From contig JBAJFG010000043.1 of the NCBI GenBank assembly GCA_037903475.1, positions 431,509-495,508 of the forward strand: 64,000 nt of DNA. Reading direction: 5' to 3'. The DNA comes from Ancylostoma caninum (taxonomy: Eukaryota > Nematoda > Chromadorea > Rhabditida > Ancylostomatidae). How positions within the stretch are numbered: position 1 is the first letter of the stretch; each line of letters starts with the position of its first letter. The notes beneath the pieces are model-generated. The model did no database searches and was not told where the DNA came from. It was given only the letters and a program-made list of their open reading frames with translations. The position numbers and the translations under genes were made by a program. Below are positions 27,301 through 40,690 of this stretch, one piece after another.

Positions 27301-29382
27301 TAGCTCAATAAAACAAAAGGGTACAACGAGTTCCTGCTTAAAACTCATGTGAGTTCATGAAAATACAATATTACTTGTATTTATTTATGAGGACATCAAA
27401 CCAACCCTTTGTTTACCCATCCAAGAAAAAGAGAAAAGAACTCACCAAATTTCCCTTCTGGCCATTGACACTGATGTTATTGTTGTTGACAACAGCAACA
27501 CTATTAGTGTTTTTATTACAGTCCTCGGCGAACTCCTGGAAGTTTTCTTCTAATTTTCAATGGAAAATTGGTTTTTTTAAGGGAAAACTGCTACGTCTCT
27601 CAATGAGTGAAGAGCATCATACCTGGAAAGGGCGTGCGATTGGTCAATTCATCTAACCGGTAACCCAGCTCCGCGATTGGTCGATTCGCCTAAGTGGCCA
27701 ATCACAGAGCTCGGCAGCGCCACCCACTCCAGGTATAGTGTTCTTTACCCCTCTCAGTTATCAGGGAATGCTGCACAAGCAAATCTGTTTTCACGGTACA
27801 AGGACAGGGTTTTTTTAGAGCTGAAATTTGATTCATCGCATATTTTACTGATTTTTGTTTACAAGTGTGTCTATTATTACTAGTACACACTCAGTCCTGC
27901 TAATTTTTGCTAATTGGCTATAGCACAATTTTGCACTGTAGAAAATCGATAGTGTAGTGCAGTGCTGTGAACATGAGACGCTAGATATTATCGATTGCAA
28001 GAGCGTGTACTGCCTTTTGTTTATTTATGAGACATCCAGTAAATCAATTCCTACTTTAGGTTTAGAGTTTTAGAGCCATAGAAGAGTTATTATTTCTCAA
28101 ATGAAGAGCATCTTCTCTCTCAAATGATTTTGGCGAGGAATTTTATAAGGTTATTAAGTTAAGGAACTCTTCCAGAATAAATTGGTTATTTTGATCTGTG
28201 AGAGAAGTATGTTTACAGAAGGTAAATAACGTCTACTTTGGCAATTGCGCACCACCAAAAAGAAAATTTGTACTCACGTAATCATCGATGTCGCCCTCCA
28301 TCTCGTTGAGTCCTGCGGCTGCCATATACGTGCTGGACACGGTTTTGATCTTTTCAATCGATGAAAATTTCGGCTTGGACAGGAGCTGCAATCAACTTTA
28401 TTTGGATTTTTTCTCCAAAAACCCTTACGGGAACATCTCACTATCGCTTGCGAAGTACACGTGATAGCACCATTAGTTGATAGTCTGGCGAGAACTGGTC
28501 CCGAGCTTATGTTCAATCTCAACTCACGGACATTTTCATGGGGATCCCACCTCCTCTAGAATATTCCTAATCATCATTGCATCTTTGTCGAGTTGTTATT
28601 CCAACTGTTTTGTTTTCCTGTAGATAAATTCTTCATCTTGCTTAGGTTTCAGCCATGGTTCCCATTTCTTATTTAGAGGGGCGGCGCTCGGGATCAGTTC
28701 TCAGGATGGTTAGCATTGTTTCATCGGGAATATTTTTCTGCACATAAGGAGTACATCGAATTTGATATCTGCTGTATCATTTTAAATAAACCTAGGTATT
28801 GCGAATTAACCCTTTTCATAGCCAAAATTTGGTCACACGGGTCAACAACTTCCTTTCGGGACCAGTTCTCGCCCAACTCGCTGCGTATTTTTGCTGGGTA
28901 AAGTTCTCCGAAGCTGGTTCAAATCCGATATACGATAGGTCAATATCATAGATTCTTCCCACGAAAACATCCCTAGGGATATGCCGGAAAATCTGAATCC
29001 TGGAATCCTTGCTCACCTTGTCAAACTCGCAGACAATCTCATTTAGCAGCCTAAGACACTCCAATTTCCGACTTGTGTCCCACTGACTCCAGAAATCCTT
29101 GAAATTCGGTATGGAGGCGAACATCACGCATACATTCTCGTGTTGACGAGCGTATAATTCCTAAAAATTCGATGAATGTTCGAGAAATTTTCCAGATAAA
29201 ATCCTCCAGAAAGGGAAATTTACATTGACAGGCCTATCCGGAGCTAAGAATTTTCCAGCAACACTACTCGGCAAGATGTTCTCGATGAGTAGTTTGTTGA
29301 TATCCTGCATTGTTTCCACGTCTCGTTCTTCGTTTTGGAACGAGACATTGCACGCGTTTTCCGCTTTTCTTTCGTAGTTTGT
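24301..29382 (-). CDS. adenylate cyclase exons 23-29: C2 catalytic domain and C-terminus
   Basis: Exons: 29382-29224, 29160-29017, 28385-28278, 25873-25762, 25508-25384, 24608-24525 and 24387-24301. Motifs in order: [32 protein letters not shown] with [34 protein letters not shown] (adenine-contact Lys region); [17 protein letters not shown] with [27 protein letters not shown] with NTVNLASRM; and GKIKVKGVK. The tail is short and Ser/Asn-rich, ending HPSSS before TGA. The second intron of this block is 631 nt and the third is 2404 nt; both carry MITEs. Confidence 0.95.
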
Positions 29383-32300
29383 CTGAAAAATAAGTATTGA
29401 TTGACTTTCTAAGCTTACGTCTCCTACCTAGCTGTCTCATGCTCACATACTTATATCTTCTGTCTTACTTTTTGTTGCCCTTTACATAGTAGCTGTCTAT
29501 ACTTTTTATCCCATCGTTTTTTTTCTGTCAGTTTGCCTTATTGTTCCTCAACCCTTTTGCTTCTACAAGTGCTTTCTCATTGTCTATTCTTTCTCTGTCA
29601 TGTTTCAGACTATGCACATATCAAGGGGAACATCACTCAGCCTCCTAAATTTTTTACTCGTCCAGCCTTTCAATCTGTCAGTCCGTCAGCCTCTGTCATC
29701 CGGTCAATTGGCGGAAAAGGTTGTCTGCTCATCTTCTATCTTACTGTTTGTTCATCAATCTCTCACACTGCAAATTTTCAAGGCCTTCAGCACAAAAGCA
29801 TTACTCTCTTTGTCTGTCGCTTGAGATATGTCATTTGTCACTGTCACATGCGGCTCTCATTTCTCACTCCTTCCTTCCCATTTTCCTCCTTCTGTTAACC
29901 ACTATGCCGGTTTGCCTGCTTGTCTGTCTTTTGGTGTTTTCAGTAGACGCCTTGTTTGTCAGCCATTTCCCGCCGCCAACCATCTGGTTGACATACCTAG
30001 TGGTCTCTCAAGTAACATTTTTAATTTGTTTATTAGTTCTTTTGAGAGAACCAGCAGTTTCCTTTCCACTGGTGGACGCACGGTCGGGGGGGGGGGGCGC
30101 CAAGAATAAACCGCCAAATTTTACAATTACTTTGCAAAACAAATAAAAATGTTGTATTAGTTAATGTTTGATTGTTTATGTTATTATTATCTTTTAAATA
30201 ATTTTTGTTGATTGTTTATTATTACAGCTAACATTTTTACTAATTTTATTTTCCATCTGGGTCCGCAAAGCAGCGAAGGAAACCGCACCTTTTTCCCACG
30301 CCCCCCTCCCGCCCACTTTTTGCGTCCGCCACTGCAACAGTCATATATAGAATTACAAGTATCTTGGCCACTCACTCCGTATACCCCTCTCCCAATATAA
30401 TAAATAATCAATAACTTACTATCCAATCGATAAACAGCACCAGTACCAACAGGAAGGACAAGTTTATAGCCACCGTAGTCAATTGATAGCTGAAAAGAAA
30501 AGCAAAAACACCGGTTAAGTGGTTCAGGACTTCAAAAAAGTGGTGAAAACACAAGAAATCTTGTTTACTTGTTTGTTTACTTATCTGTTCATTTGTTTAC
30601 TCATTTGTTTATTTATTCATTTATTTGTTCTAAGGAATAAGGCCAAAGATGCTACAAACGAATGACAAGTAAATGATAATTGCCCAGGTGACCGAAAAAC
30701 ATTTGGGGATGTGGGTGACTCGTCGTTTTATCCTCGGGTCACCTGGCAAACTCCCTTGGGTCATCTGGTATTATGGCACACTCGAAATTTCGTCTATCTG
30801 GTGACCCGGTCCGCCAAAAAATGGCTCGGTTCGAGCGTTGTTATAGCTTTAACATCCGGTCCTTTACAATTTACGCAGGCAAGCATATGCCCTCCCGCCG
30901 AAGAACCTCTCTAGACTTCATAAAAATTCGAAGGATCAGCTGTTTTGTACCGAAAATATCAGCAAAACACTACTCACTTAATGGCTAGAAATACAGTAGC
31001 GAGCAAAAAGATTGCAACTTTTGGTTGTTCGTCTATAACTTCTGCCTAAGCAGAGCAAGAAGGCTCCGATTTTTATGAGAGTTCTAGATACTCATGTGAG
31101 ATAGGAAGAAGGTAGAACCTCCTGACCGCGCCTGCTCTATAATTTTCAAGAATTTTTTTTCGCAGAGGTCGAAATCTGTAATTTGGCACCACACGCAAAG
31201 TCTTTCAAAATGACGTCTATTGTTGGGATCGAGTCTCGAATTGATTCCCTGGATAAGAATTAACCCGTATTTGCTTGGAAATGTGCATGTGGTGACTACT
31301 GGCTCACATTTGCGAAGACTACGTGAAATTAGTTCAACAGTGATATTTTATGGACGTTTTTGCCTCTCTGGCACCCCCTATCAGCCTTGTTTGAAAGGAA
31401 GAGATGCTATGATGGTTCCAAAGGTTTAGCTACAGGTGCTGGACTTCAATACATTTCAATGCTCCCTCGGGATTCCAAAATATTCTGGCTAGTCGCAATG
31501 TAACCAATTGTGCGTTTCACGGAAAATAAGTTTTGAAATTTTTTATGTCTCGAGAAGGGAGATATCTCAGCGATCCCATGAGTGGTAAAGATGCTTCAGG
31601 ATTCCTAGAATATTGCCATGTACACGACGACTCATGTCGCCCTAGATTCGATGAGGGAGGTTTTGCTAAATTGCAATGAACTGTACGAGACATACCACCG
31701 AAGGGGGATTCTTGTCCTGTCATAATAAAAACCGGCTATTTTGGTTGAAATTGGATGAATCCAATCAAATGAGACATTTCAAAAGCAAAAGACTTTAGGC
31801 GAAGTACGAAAACTCGTGTGGGGAGCAAAGGAGCACACCCACTCCTGCTACTGACTAGCACTCCTCACTTCGAGTAGTCCTGTATCGATAAGTCCAAGGC
31901 GACATGAGTCGTCATGTGCAAGGCGATATTCTAGGAATCCTGGAGCGTCTTTACCACTCATGGAATCGCTGAGAACCATCATAGCATCTCTTCCTTTCAA
32001 ACAAGGCTGATAGGGGGTGCCAGAGAGGCAAAAACGTCCATAAAATATCACTGTTGAACTAATTTCACGTAGTCTTCGCAAATGTGAGCCAGTAGTCACC
32101 ACATGCACATTTCCAAGCAAATACGGGTTAATTCTTATCCAGGGAACCAATTCGAGACTCGACCCCAACAACAGACGTCATTTTGAAAGACTTTGCGTGT
32201 GGTGCCAAATTACAGATTTCGACCTCTGCGAAAAAAAAATTCTTGAAAATTATAGAGCAGGCGCGGTCAGGAGGTTCTACCTTCTTCCTATCTCACATGA

Positions 32301-35300
32301 GTATCTACAACTCTCATAAAAATCGGAGCCTTCTTGCTCTGCTTAGGCAGAAGTTATAGACGAAAAACCAAAAGTTGCAATCTTTTTGCTCGCTACTGTA
32401 GATTATCGATTAGCTATTGCGAATCTGTATATATAAAAGTGAAAGTTTGTTTGTGTGTGTGTGTTTGTGTGTGTGTGTGTTTGTGTGTTCCGAATAGAAA
32501 TCGCGGAGGATGAACTGATCGGGACCAAATTTTGCAGGTAGACTGTTCACTGGCCGGCGGAGGTTATAGGCTACTTTGCACCTAGGATTATCGATTGGTT
32601 TATCGATTATATCGATTTTATTGATTTTTTGCTCTTCTTGACGAGGGACTAGCGAGAACATGCCTACTGGGGTAGCTCAATGCGCTGAACGCGAATACGA
32701 CAACCATTTCGCGCCAATTTATCTATTTATTGATTTTATTGATTTTTCGCTCTTCTTGACCAGGGACTAGCAAGAACATGCTTACTGGGGTAGCTCAATG
32801 CGCTCAACGCGAATATGACAACCATTTCGCACCAATTTATCTATTTATTGATTTTATTGATTTTTCGCTCTTCTTGACCAGGGACTAGCAAGAACATGCC
32901 TACTGGGGTACCTCAATGCGCTGAACACGAATATGACAATCATTTTGCGCGAAATATTGATTTATTGATTTTATTGATTTTTCGCTATTCTTGATCATGG
33001 GGTGGTAAAAACATGTCTACTGGGGTTTCTCAATACGCCGAATAAGAATGACAACCATTCTGCACGAAATATTGATTTATTGATTTTATCGATTTTTCCC
33101 CATTTTCGCTCGGGGACGGACAAAGACATGTCGTCTTGGGTTTCTCAATACACTGAATAGGAATATGAAAAACGTTTTGCATGAAATATCGGTTTTTCGA
33201 TTTTATTGATTTTTGGCTCTCCTGCCCAATGGAGCGGTGAGGACATCTTTCCTGGGGTTCCTCGATAAGCTGAATATGAAAATGATAACCACTTTGTACG
33301 AATACATCGATTTAATATCACCGAAACAGCTTTGCTAACTTTTCGCCCACAAGTCGATGGGAAAGGGTCACCTGGGCTTCGCCAACATGCTGATCACCAA
33401 ATTATGGAGATTTTAATGAATTTGTCGGTAATAGTAATTGGCCTCAGCAGTGTGATATAGCCAAGGTAGTAAAACACCCGAGCGAAGCCGGGTACGGCAG
33501 CTAGTACCACAATAAAAACAACCCTTACCTCAGAAAGCTCTGAGCCGGAGTAGCACCGTAAACGGGGAAGATCGATAGCAATATTTCGAATATAACAAAA
33601 TCAATAGTGAAAAGAATACATCGATAGGAATACGGGATACGATACAGAAGAAACACGGATGTAATATGAGAGACACAGGCTGAAAACAAAAAACTTGACC
33701 ACGCCCACTAAATTTTGACCTTCATCTTACCCTACCTGGCATGAATACCATTGAAGTGAACGGTTTGACTTCACGCAGATCAGACTTTGCGATGATCATC
33801 TGAAAAAAGACTCTTTTATGGATCAGATTAACTGATCCAGACGTCTACAAAACGTAGGTATAAACTCACATGCGGTCCAATTGCAATGAAAGACGAGATC
33901 ACAAATGAAGTACTAGTGAGTAGGGCATGGGCGTAAGGGCAAATTCTATCGAAAAGGGATAGAATAATAAGAACCAGTAGGGTGAAGAACTGCTGTAGAC
34001 CCGTCGTGTGCTGTACTTCAACCCTGAATTTCAGTGGAATAGCCCAATTAGTACGTGTTTACAGTAAACGTCACTGGCGGTGCGTTTTTTGCGGACGCAA
34101 GAAGTACGCGGCGCGACCGCACCGCTCGCGCTGGAATCAGTGCTGTAGTGACAAATCAGGGTTTCCCGTCAGTGTTTTTCAATCAGCATAGTTTTTTAAA
34201 CTATATTCGGTGTTAACTATTGAGAAAACTAACTAATTACAAAGAAAATCCTATGGTTTGTTCTTGCGGTGGGAATTCTTGCGCGAGCGGCGCGGTCGCG
34301 TCGCGTGTTTCTCGAGGCCGCAGAAAACACACACCCCCATCGACGCTCGCTATATATGCATGTTTTGAGGAGAAGTAAATCTAAACATAAGTCAAGTTTT
34401 ATTAGGAAGTATCAGAACTTACGGACAATAAAGCCGGCACACCATGATATTTGCAAACGCTGCTGGCAATGAAAGAAACAAAAATAGCATACAGTCGGAA
34501 AAATTGCACAGAATCGCTTTATTGCTGAAAATTCATTCACGTGACAGAGGTACAAAATTTGAAAGACCTATACTATATAGCTTAAATAATTCAAAAAATT
34601 TTCAGGACTACGTGTAGCCTACCATCCGAAGCTTCGCATGCTTACCTAAATGGCCATAGTAAGTATGGTGACACCTGACTTTTCGGATGACGACAATTGA
34701 ACATGTTGTTGATACTGAAAATGAGAAATAGTTCAGAGGCGCTGATTATTCTAGCCACGATAATCAAAGATATCTAGGACACTGCACAATTCCAGTAGTA
34801 CTAAGGAAATCCAGGAACTGACTAGGTAGAAAACTAGAAAATGAGGCTCACTGCCCTGTCCTCACTAAATCCTTGTCTTGAAACCGCAAAAAAGCTAATC
34901 AGCTCGGAAAATTTGGTAAATTTTAAAAAAATTGAAGATCAACTTCGAAACATGGGACAGCATTTCGAAATCAGAGCATGGTAACTTACTTGTTCAACGA
35001 AAAATTCGTCAGGCTATTCTCAATAAGAGTCATTGACTGGATGGTATTGCTATAGTTAGGACGTCGAGGTGTGTCATCCTGAATCATTTGAAGAGAAATT
35101 CGTGGACATTTCTCTTTACCGTTTATGGGCAGGAGTAGAATTACCACGATCAATCCCGGCTCGTAGCATGTCGATGACTTCTTACGATTGAAATTCGCAA
35201 ATGGGGTCTCTGCACCCCAGAACTCGACCATTTTCGATACCTGAATGACATGTAATTTCGCTATTCAATGGTGGAAATGCACCAGAATCTGCAAGACCAA

Positions 35301-38300
35301 TAGCTATTTCTATAATAATTCCCATTTATTTTTCGCATTTTACACGAATTTTGTTCTAAAGACGTCGATCAATATATCGATTGAAATGCAATGACCTGCC
35401 CTTCCTACCTTAGCTTTCATACTGTGCCGGTACTGCGCAGCCACAGCATTGTTTGCAATGCTTAGAGACTTGTCGGTGTCACAGAGATCAATGGTTCGCC
35501 TGAAATTGTTGGAATTGCTGGGAACTTTCCAATGTAGGCGGGAAATTGGCCCGCAACTGATTGGCTGTCCGTCTATGAGGGCGGGACTCACCCACCTGTA
35601 CCTTTCTCCGCCTTTTTTGCGAGAAGACAATGACCTTTTCGAGCATTTCTCCGCTAGCTTGTCATTGAATTCGATGAATAAAATTTATCTGTGAGGCTCA
35701 ATGTACCTGTTCCTGTAAATCGACGCTGTTCTCTCAATGACAGATGTCTTATCCGGAAGGATATGGTAGGTGGGTTCGCCGTAGGCCAACACGTGAGGAT
35801 CGTCGGACCTGCATTGGAGATCACGGATACACGGAAAAGAGTTCTGGCAAGATTTATCCAGAGCAAAAAAATGGAACACAAGCCTTACTTTGCCTCCACT
35901 ATGCAGTAGTCTCCAAGAAGCATGTCTTTCGTGGTCTTTGTTATGTGCACAGCTCTGGATTTCGTATCGTTAGGATTTGTGTCAGTTGTCCCGTAGCCCA
36001 ATGCCCTTACCCTGGAACTCCAGCGGATTCCATATGATTCGCGAGGGTCACGTCATCGCTCCAGATGTCAAACTGCCATTTCCGCAATCCTAGGATGCCA
36101 CAGAGCACGGATCCGGTGTGGACTCCTATTCGCATGTTCACATCGACTCCTGTGGCAAGGCGGATTTGCCTGGAAAGGATTCGCTCGTTTCTTATCCCAG
36201 CTGTAGTTTTATGGAAAATACTATTGTATTACTAGTACATTATTACACTACTACACTGCTTATTATTACACTACTATATACATGCTACTGTTCGAGAGTA
36301 GAATTCCCTGTTTCATGCATGATACATAAAGGGCCGTGTGTCTGCCACCAGATTTGTTTTCTGGCCGTGCAGCGCATACCACGTAGCTCCGTGTTGTTCA
36401 GATCGAAGAGGGCTATTGTACATTCGAATTCCCTTATTCAGTTGCGATTGGCTGGGTGGCAAGAGATACGCTGCTGGTCTGTGATTGGTCGATTCATATG
36501 CGCGTCGCGGCTGCAGCCTTTGGGGGTATGAGCAGTTCTGCGTGGTTATTGATAACTTTTCTAAGCTTGAGTGGGACTTATGAATGTTATCGGAACCCAC
36601 AAACTGTGAGAAGGTGGCCAGCAATGTCATCTAGTGCATCGAATTTGAAGAAACAACCTGAATTTGAGAAGCATACGTGTGCGGGGCGGTCGCGTCGCGG
36701 CGTACGTCTTGACCGCCACCTGTTGCGAGTATGCAGGAGATGAAGAACAAATACTTGGAAAAGGGAGAGCACTACGGCATTAGAGGTGAATTACAAACAT
36801 TTTAACATTTGAATTTCCAAGATAAATGAGTTCCCAAAACAATTACTTAAAGCAATTGGTCGGTGGTTTATTCGGTGCTCAGATGATGAGCAATAACCCA
36901 GTGTCTTAATTTCGGCAAAGCAGAAAACATCCTTCCATTTCCTAATTTTTGGGCACCGGTAATCGGTGCTGATCCCAACGTTGCTGTTAAGAACATTCAA
37001 ATACTCAGCTGGTTGTTGGAATATAATTCGATTCGATCAACATTATACATCGTCGACGTCAAGCAGTGTACCAGGCCTCGGGCACAACACCAATTTCAGT
37101 TTAATTTCAGAATAGAATTTTCTACTTGTGGAGATGTGGCTAATTTTTACTGCTCAAGTCTTTAGTAATTTCTGCCATGTTTCTCTAAAATGCCATGAAA
37201 CAAAGAGCTAACAAAGTGTGAGCAAAGATCTACCAGGATTTAGAATGAGGAAACGGAATATCAAGGTTTATGAAAAGCTCACAGAGCATTAGAATATCAA
37301 CAAAAGCTCAATCAAACAGAAACAAAAAAATTTATTTCCACTTATAGGTTTGTTTGTCGCAAGATGTTTGCGTTGAATGAAAAGATCTCTCGCTACAACC
37401 TGAGCAGTAGCATGTAAGTACAATTCCCGGAGATAATTCGTTTAACCATTAAATTATTTAATTTACACAATTTGACAGCATTCCTTTAACTATCAGTAAG
37501 CCTCCTAAGTTCAGATTCGGTTTGTTCAGGTTTGAATTTGACCCAGAAACAAAGGTAAGAAGCCAGGAAAACTTTGTTCCTCTAACATGAGAAAAGAACA
37601 TTCATACAACAAGTAGAATTCAGGTTATCGCCCGCAATCTTGTCTATTCCACTTAAAAGTGGAAGAGCGATTATATTATAAATGACGGTAAAGCAGAAAC
37701 GAGTCTCAGGTTCGGGATAAATAGGAGAGCTTCCCTCGTGGGCTTCAAACGTAGGGCTTCATTTTCTCATTAATTAGAAAAGAGAGAGGAGCATTTAAGT
37801 TCAAGAAGAGCAGTATTCGAAAAAAGGAAGCATAAACAACATCGACATTTCAATTCTTATGTTTTGTGGGTAATTCATTACTTTTCCTAATTTGTTTCTT
37901 TTATATTATATTATTCCATTTTTCTTTTCCTATTTTCATACATACTTTTCCCATACTCTGGCTTACACCTCAATGTTCTTCCTAAAAATTCTTCTCGGAA
38001 CAGGAATTCTTACTTGATTGTCTTAATCATCTCAAGACCCATCACTACACACATGTCAGCATGGTTCGGACGATTCACCGGCATGCCAGAGACGCAGTAG
38101 TAGCAGTCGCCAAGGAATTTGATGCGCATACACTGGAGCTTCTGGAACAATCGGATCTTCTTAGGTGATTAAATTGAAGGCCATCTGCCACAAAGAATCT
38201 AAAAGATATCAGAAAACGACGAATAGAGACTACTATGACTAGAGACTACGAATGTTGAGAGTTTTCACTTTCCCATAAAAAAATAATAACGAATACACGC

Positions 38301-38643
38301 CTTTTCATTTGACTAGTATCCTACCATGTTGACATACCTGCGCATCCTTATCGAATTTGCTGTACAACTCGTTCAATGTTCGTACGAGATCTTTGGCTGT
38401 CAATTGAGCAGCCAGCACAGTGAAATTAACGATGTCGGCGAAAAGAATGCTGAAACTTTGTGAGCGTAAAACCGACAACCGACAAAAATCGATATATTGA
38501 TTGAATGCTGCTGATTTCTCACATAATTTCTTTGAAAAGATCTTTGAAGAAAAGCACTGACAGGAGGTTAACAATTGTTTGCACGATTTCGTACTTTGTG
38601 TTTCAATAGCCCCATAATTTTTCATGCGGAGTGATAGATTGAA

Positions 38644-38674
<31 letters not shown>

Positions 38675-40635
38675 GTAAATAAATAGAGTAAGAACATAGA
38701 GGACATTGGCTCCACAGATACCTAAGCAAAATTCTATAACTTCGGCAGATTTGCTCACCTGACATTATCGTGCACTTGCACGTGCAGATCATGAAACAAC
38801 TTATGATGTTTTGAATTGATCCGTGCCGCTGTACTGCTCGACTGAATAATGCTTTTACTGACTTTATCAGTTAAATATGCTGGAATGACAGACAGCAGTA
38901 ATTGGTCCTGGAAAGAAAATACCACCGTATCATTTCCGTTCTCTTAGTGTTCGCATAACTTCAAACTACCTGTCGGTCCTTCAAAGTTTCCAACTCTGTT
39001 CTTCTATAAACAGCTTCGGTGAGTTTCATAGCAATATCGGCGCGATTTCCTGCTTCATTCGAATCCGACACGATCCCGACGCAGCTGATCATCAGCTGTT
39101 GCAACAGGAAGGATATTAGCTGCAAGAGATTTGCTTATGCCCGATTCAGCTTTTTTCGTACGTACGTCTGTTCGCCTGTCTGTCTGTCTGTCTGTCTGTC
39201 TGCCTGTTTTTCTGTCTGTCTTTCTGTCTCTCCTGTCCTATCCTGTCCTGTCTTGTATATCCTGTCTCTCCTGTCCTATCCTGTCCTGTCTTCTCTATCC
39301 TATCTATCCTGTCTATCCTGTCCTGCCCTGTCTGTCTGTGATGTTTTTCTTGTCTGTCCTGTTCTGTCTATTTATCTCCCCGTTTTCTGTCAGTTTGTCT
39401 GTTATTCTGCCTGACGACGTAACAACTTACTGAACAAATAAATACGGAATCTGCTCGAATCGCATCCCAGTTAATGATCAGTAGAATCGACATACTAATC
39501 GCCACCCATAGCAATGAGAGAATTAGAAATATTCGACGATGTCGTGGTAATACGAAAAACTGTACAACTGAAATTAAATTAATTAGCGGCTTTGTTTACT
39601 GTAGCATATGGTTTTGTCCTTCAAGTAGAAGTACATCCGTCCAAAAAGTCCTTCTCACCAGTGGCTATACACAATCCCGTATATAGTGATGAATGGTCGT
39701 ACATTCGTAGATGTACTCGCTCCTAAACAGCTTAATTGATTCGCAGGATTAGCAGATATATTATGACACCATTTACACCACAGTGGATGGCAATGGCGGT
39801 GGCCCATTCGCGGCCTTGAGAAGGACGCAGCGCGACCGCGCCGCGCGCGCCGGGATCGGTGTCGTCACTGCAGGAATGCTATTTCTAGGGTCTTTGGTTC
39901 CCGATTTACTCGAAAATCCTTCAAATCGAGTAGAAAAGCTGCTAGAAATTGCATAACAGCAGCAGAATACATAGATTACGGCGCGCGCGGCGCGGTTGCG
40001 CGACGTCCTTCTCAAGCCCGCAGATGGGCCAACGCCACTGACGTCCACTGTAGGTAGTCACCACTTACCCTAGCTACGAAAACCACCAGTGGAAGATGTA
40101 GAATCCAGATGAAAGCTGGAAAAATCATTGACGTCACCAGTGAAAAGAGCACCAAACCAAATCCGCTGCTCTAAAGTGCTCACTGATTTAACGATGGCCA
40201 GAAGCGCTGTGTATTCATGGAATTCAGTGCATTGCCAATTTTTTCCAAAGAATTTACGGTAGTAAAGGTACACTCAAATAAAAACTGATTAAAGAAGCAT
40301 AGAATACCTCCACATTCAGAAGAATCGTAATTTTTTCCTGACAAAATTATCAAAATGGGACTGTTCTTCGCCTCTACAATTTTGAACAACTATAAAAAAA
40401 ATTCGCATTGAAACTAACCTGATCACGAAACCGTATAGAAAAACTGCTGACTAACAGATACAACACAAATACCACTGCTATACCAAAGCACACTGGCGCC
40501 CATTTCTTCACCTGAAAACAGGAAATTTTTCAAGAGATCAATTATCGATTTTTCAGTCAAACTATGATCAAATCGTTTCGTTTGGAGCGAAGATTGAAAG
40601 GAATAACTAACGGAGGTCCACTGAAGGAGTCGCTC

Positions 40636-40690
<55 letters not shown>

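Noticed and set aside
29533..30146. Several 74-141 codon plus-strand frames
   Set aside because: They lie in a pyrimidine-rich cyclase intron and a repeat; composition is Ser/Leu/Phe from T/C-rich DNA, with no domain.
31220..32171. Two similar predicted proteins facing each other
   Set aside because: They are the two arms of one foldback element, not a duplicated gene.
39019..39433. Two 100-131 codon plus-strand frames rich in Ser, Cys, Val and Leu
   Set aside because: They cover a TCTG/CCTGTC simple-sequence tract and overlap a real minus-strand cyclase exon.
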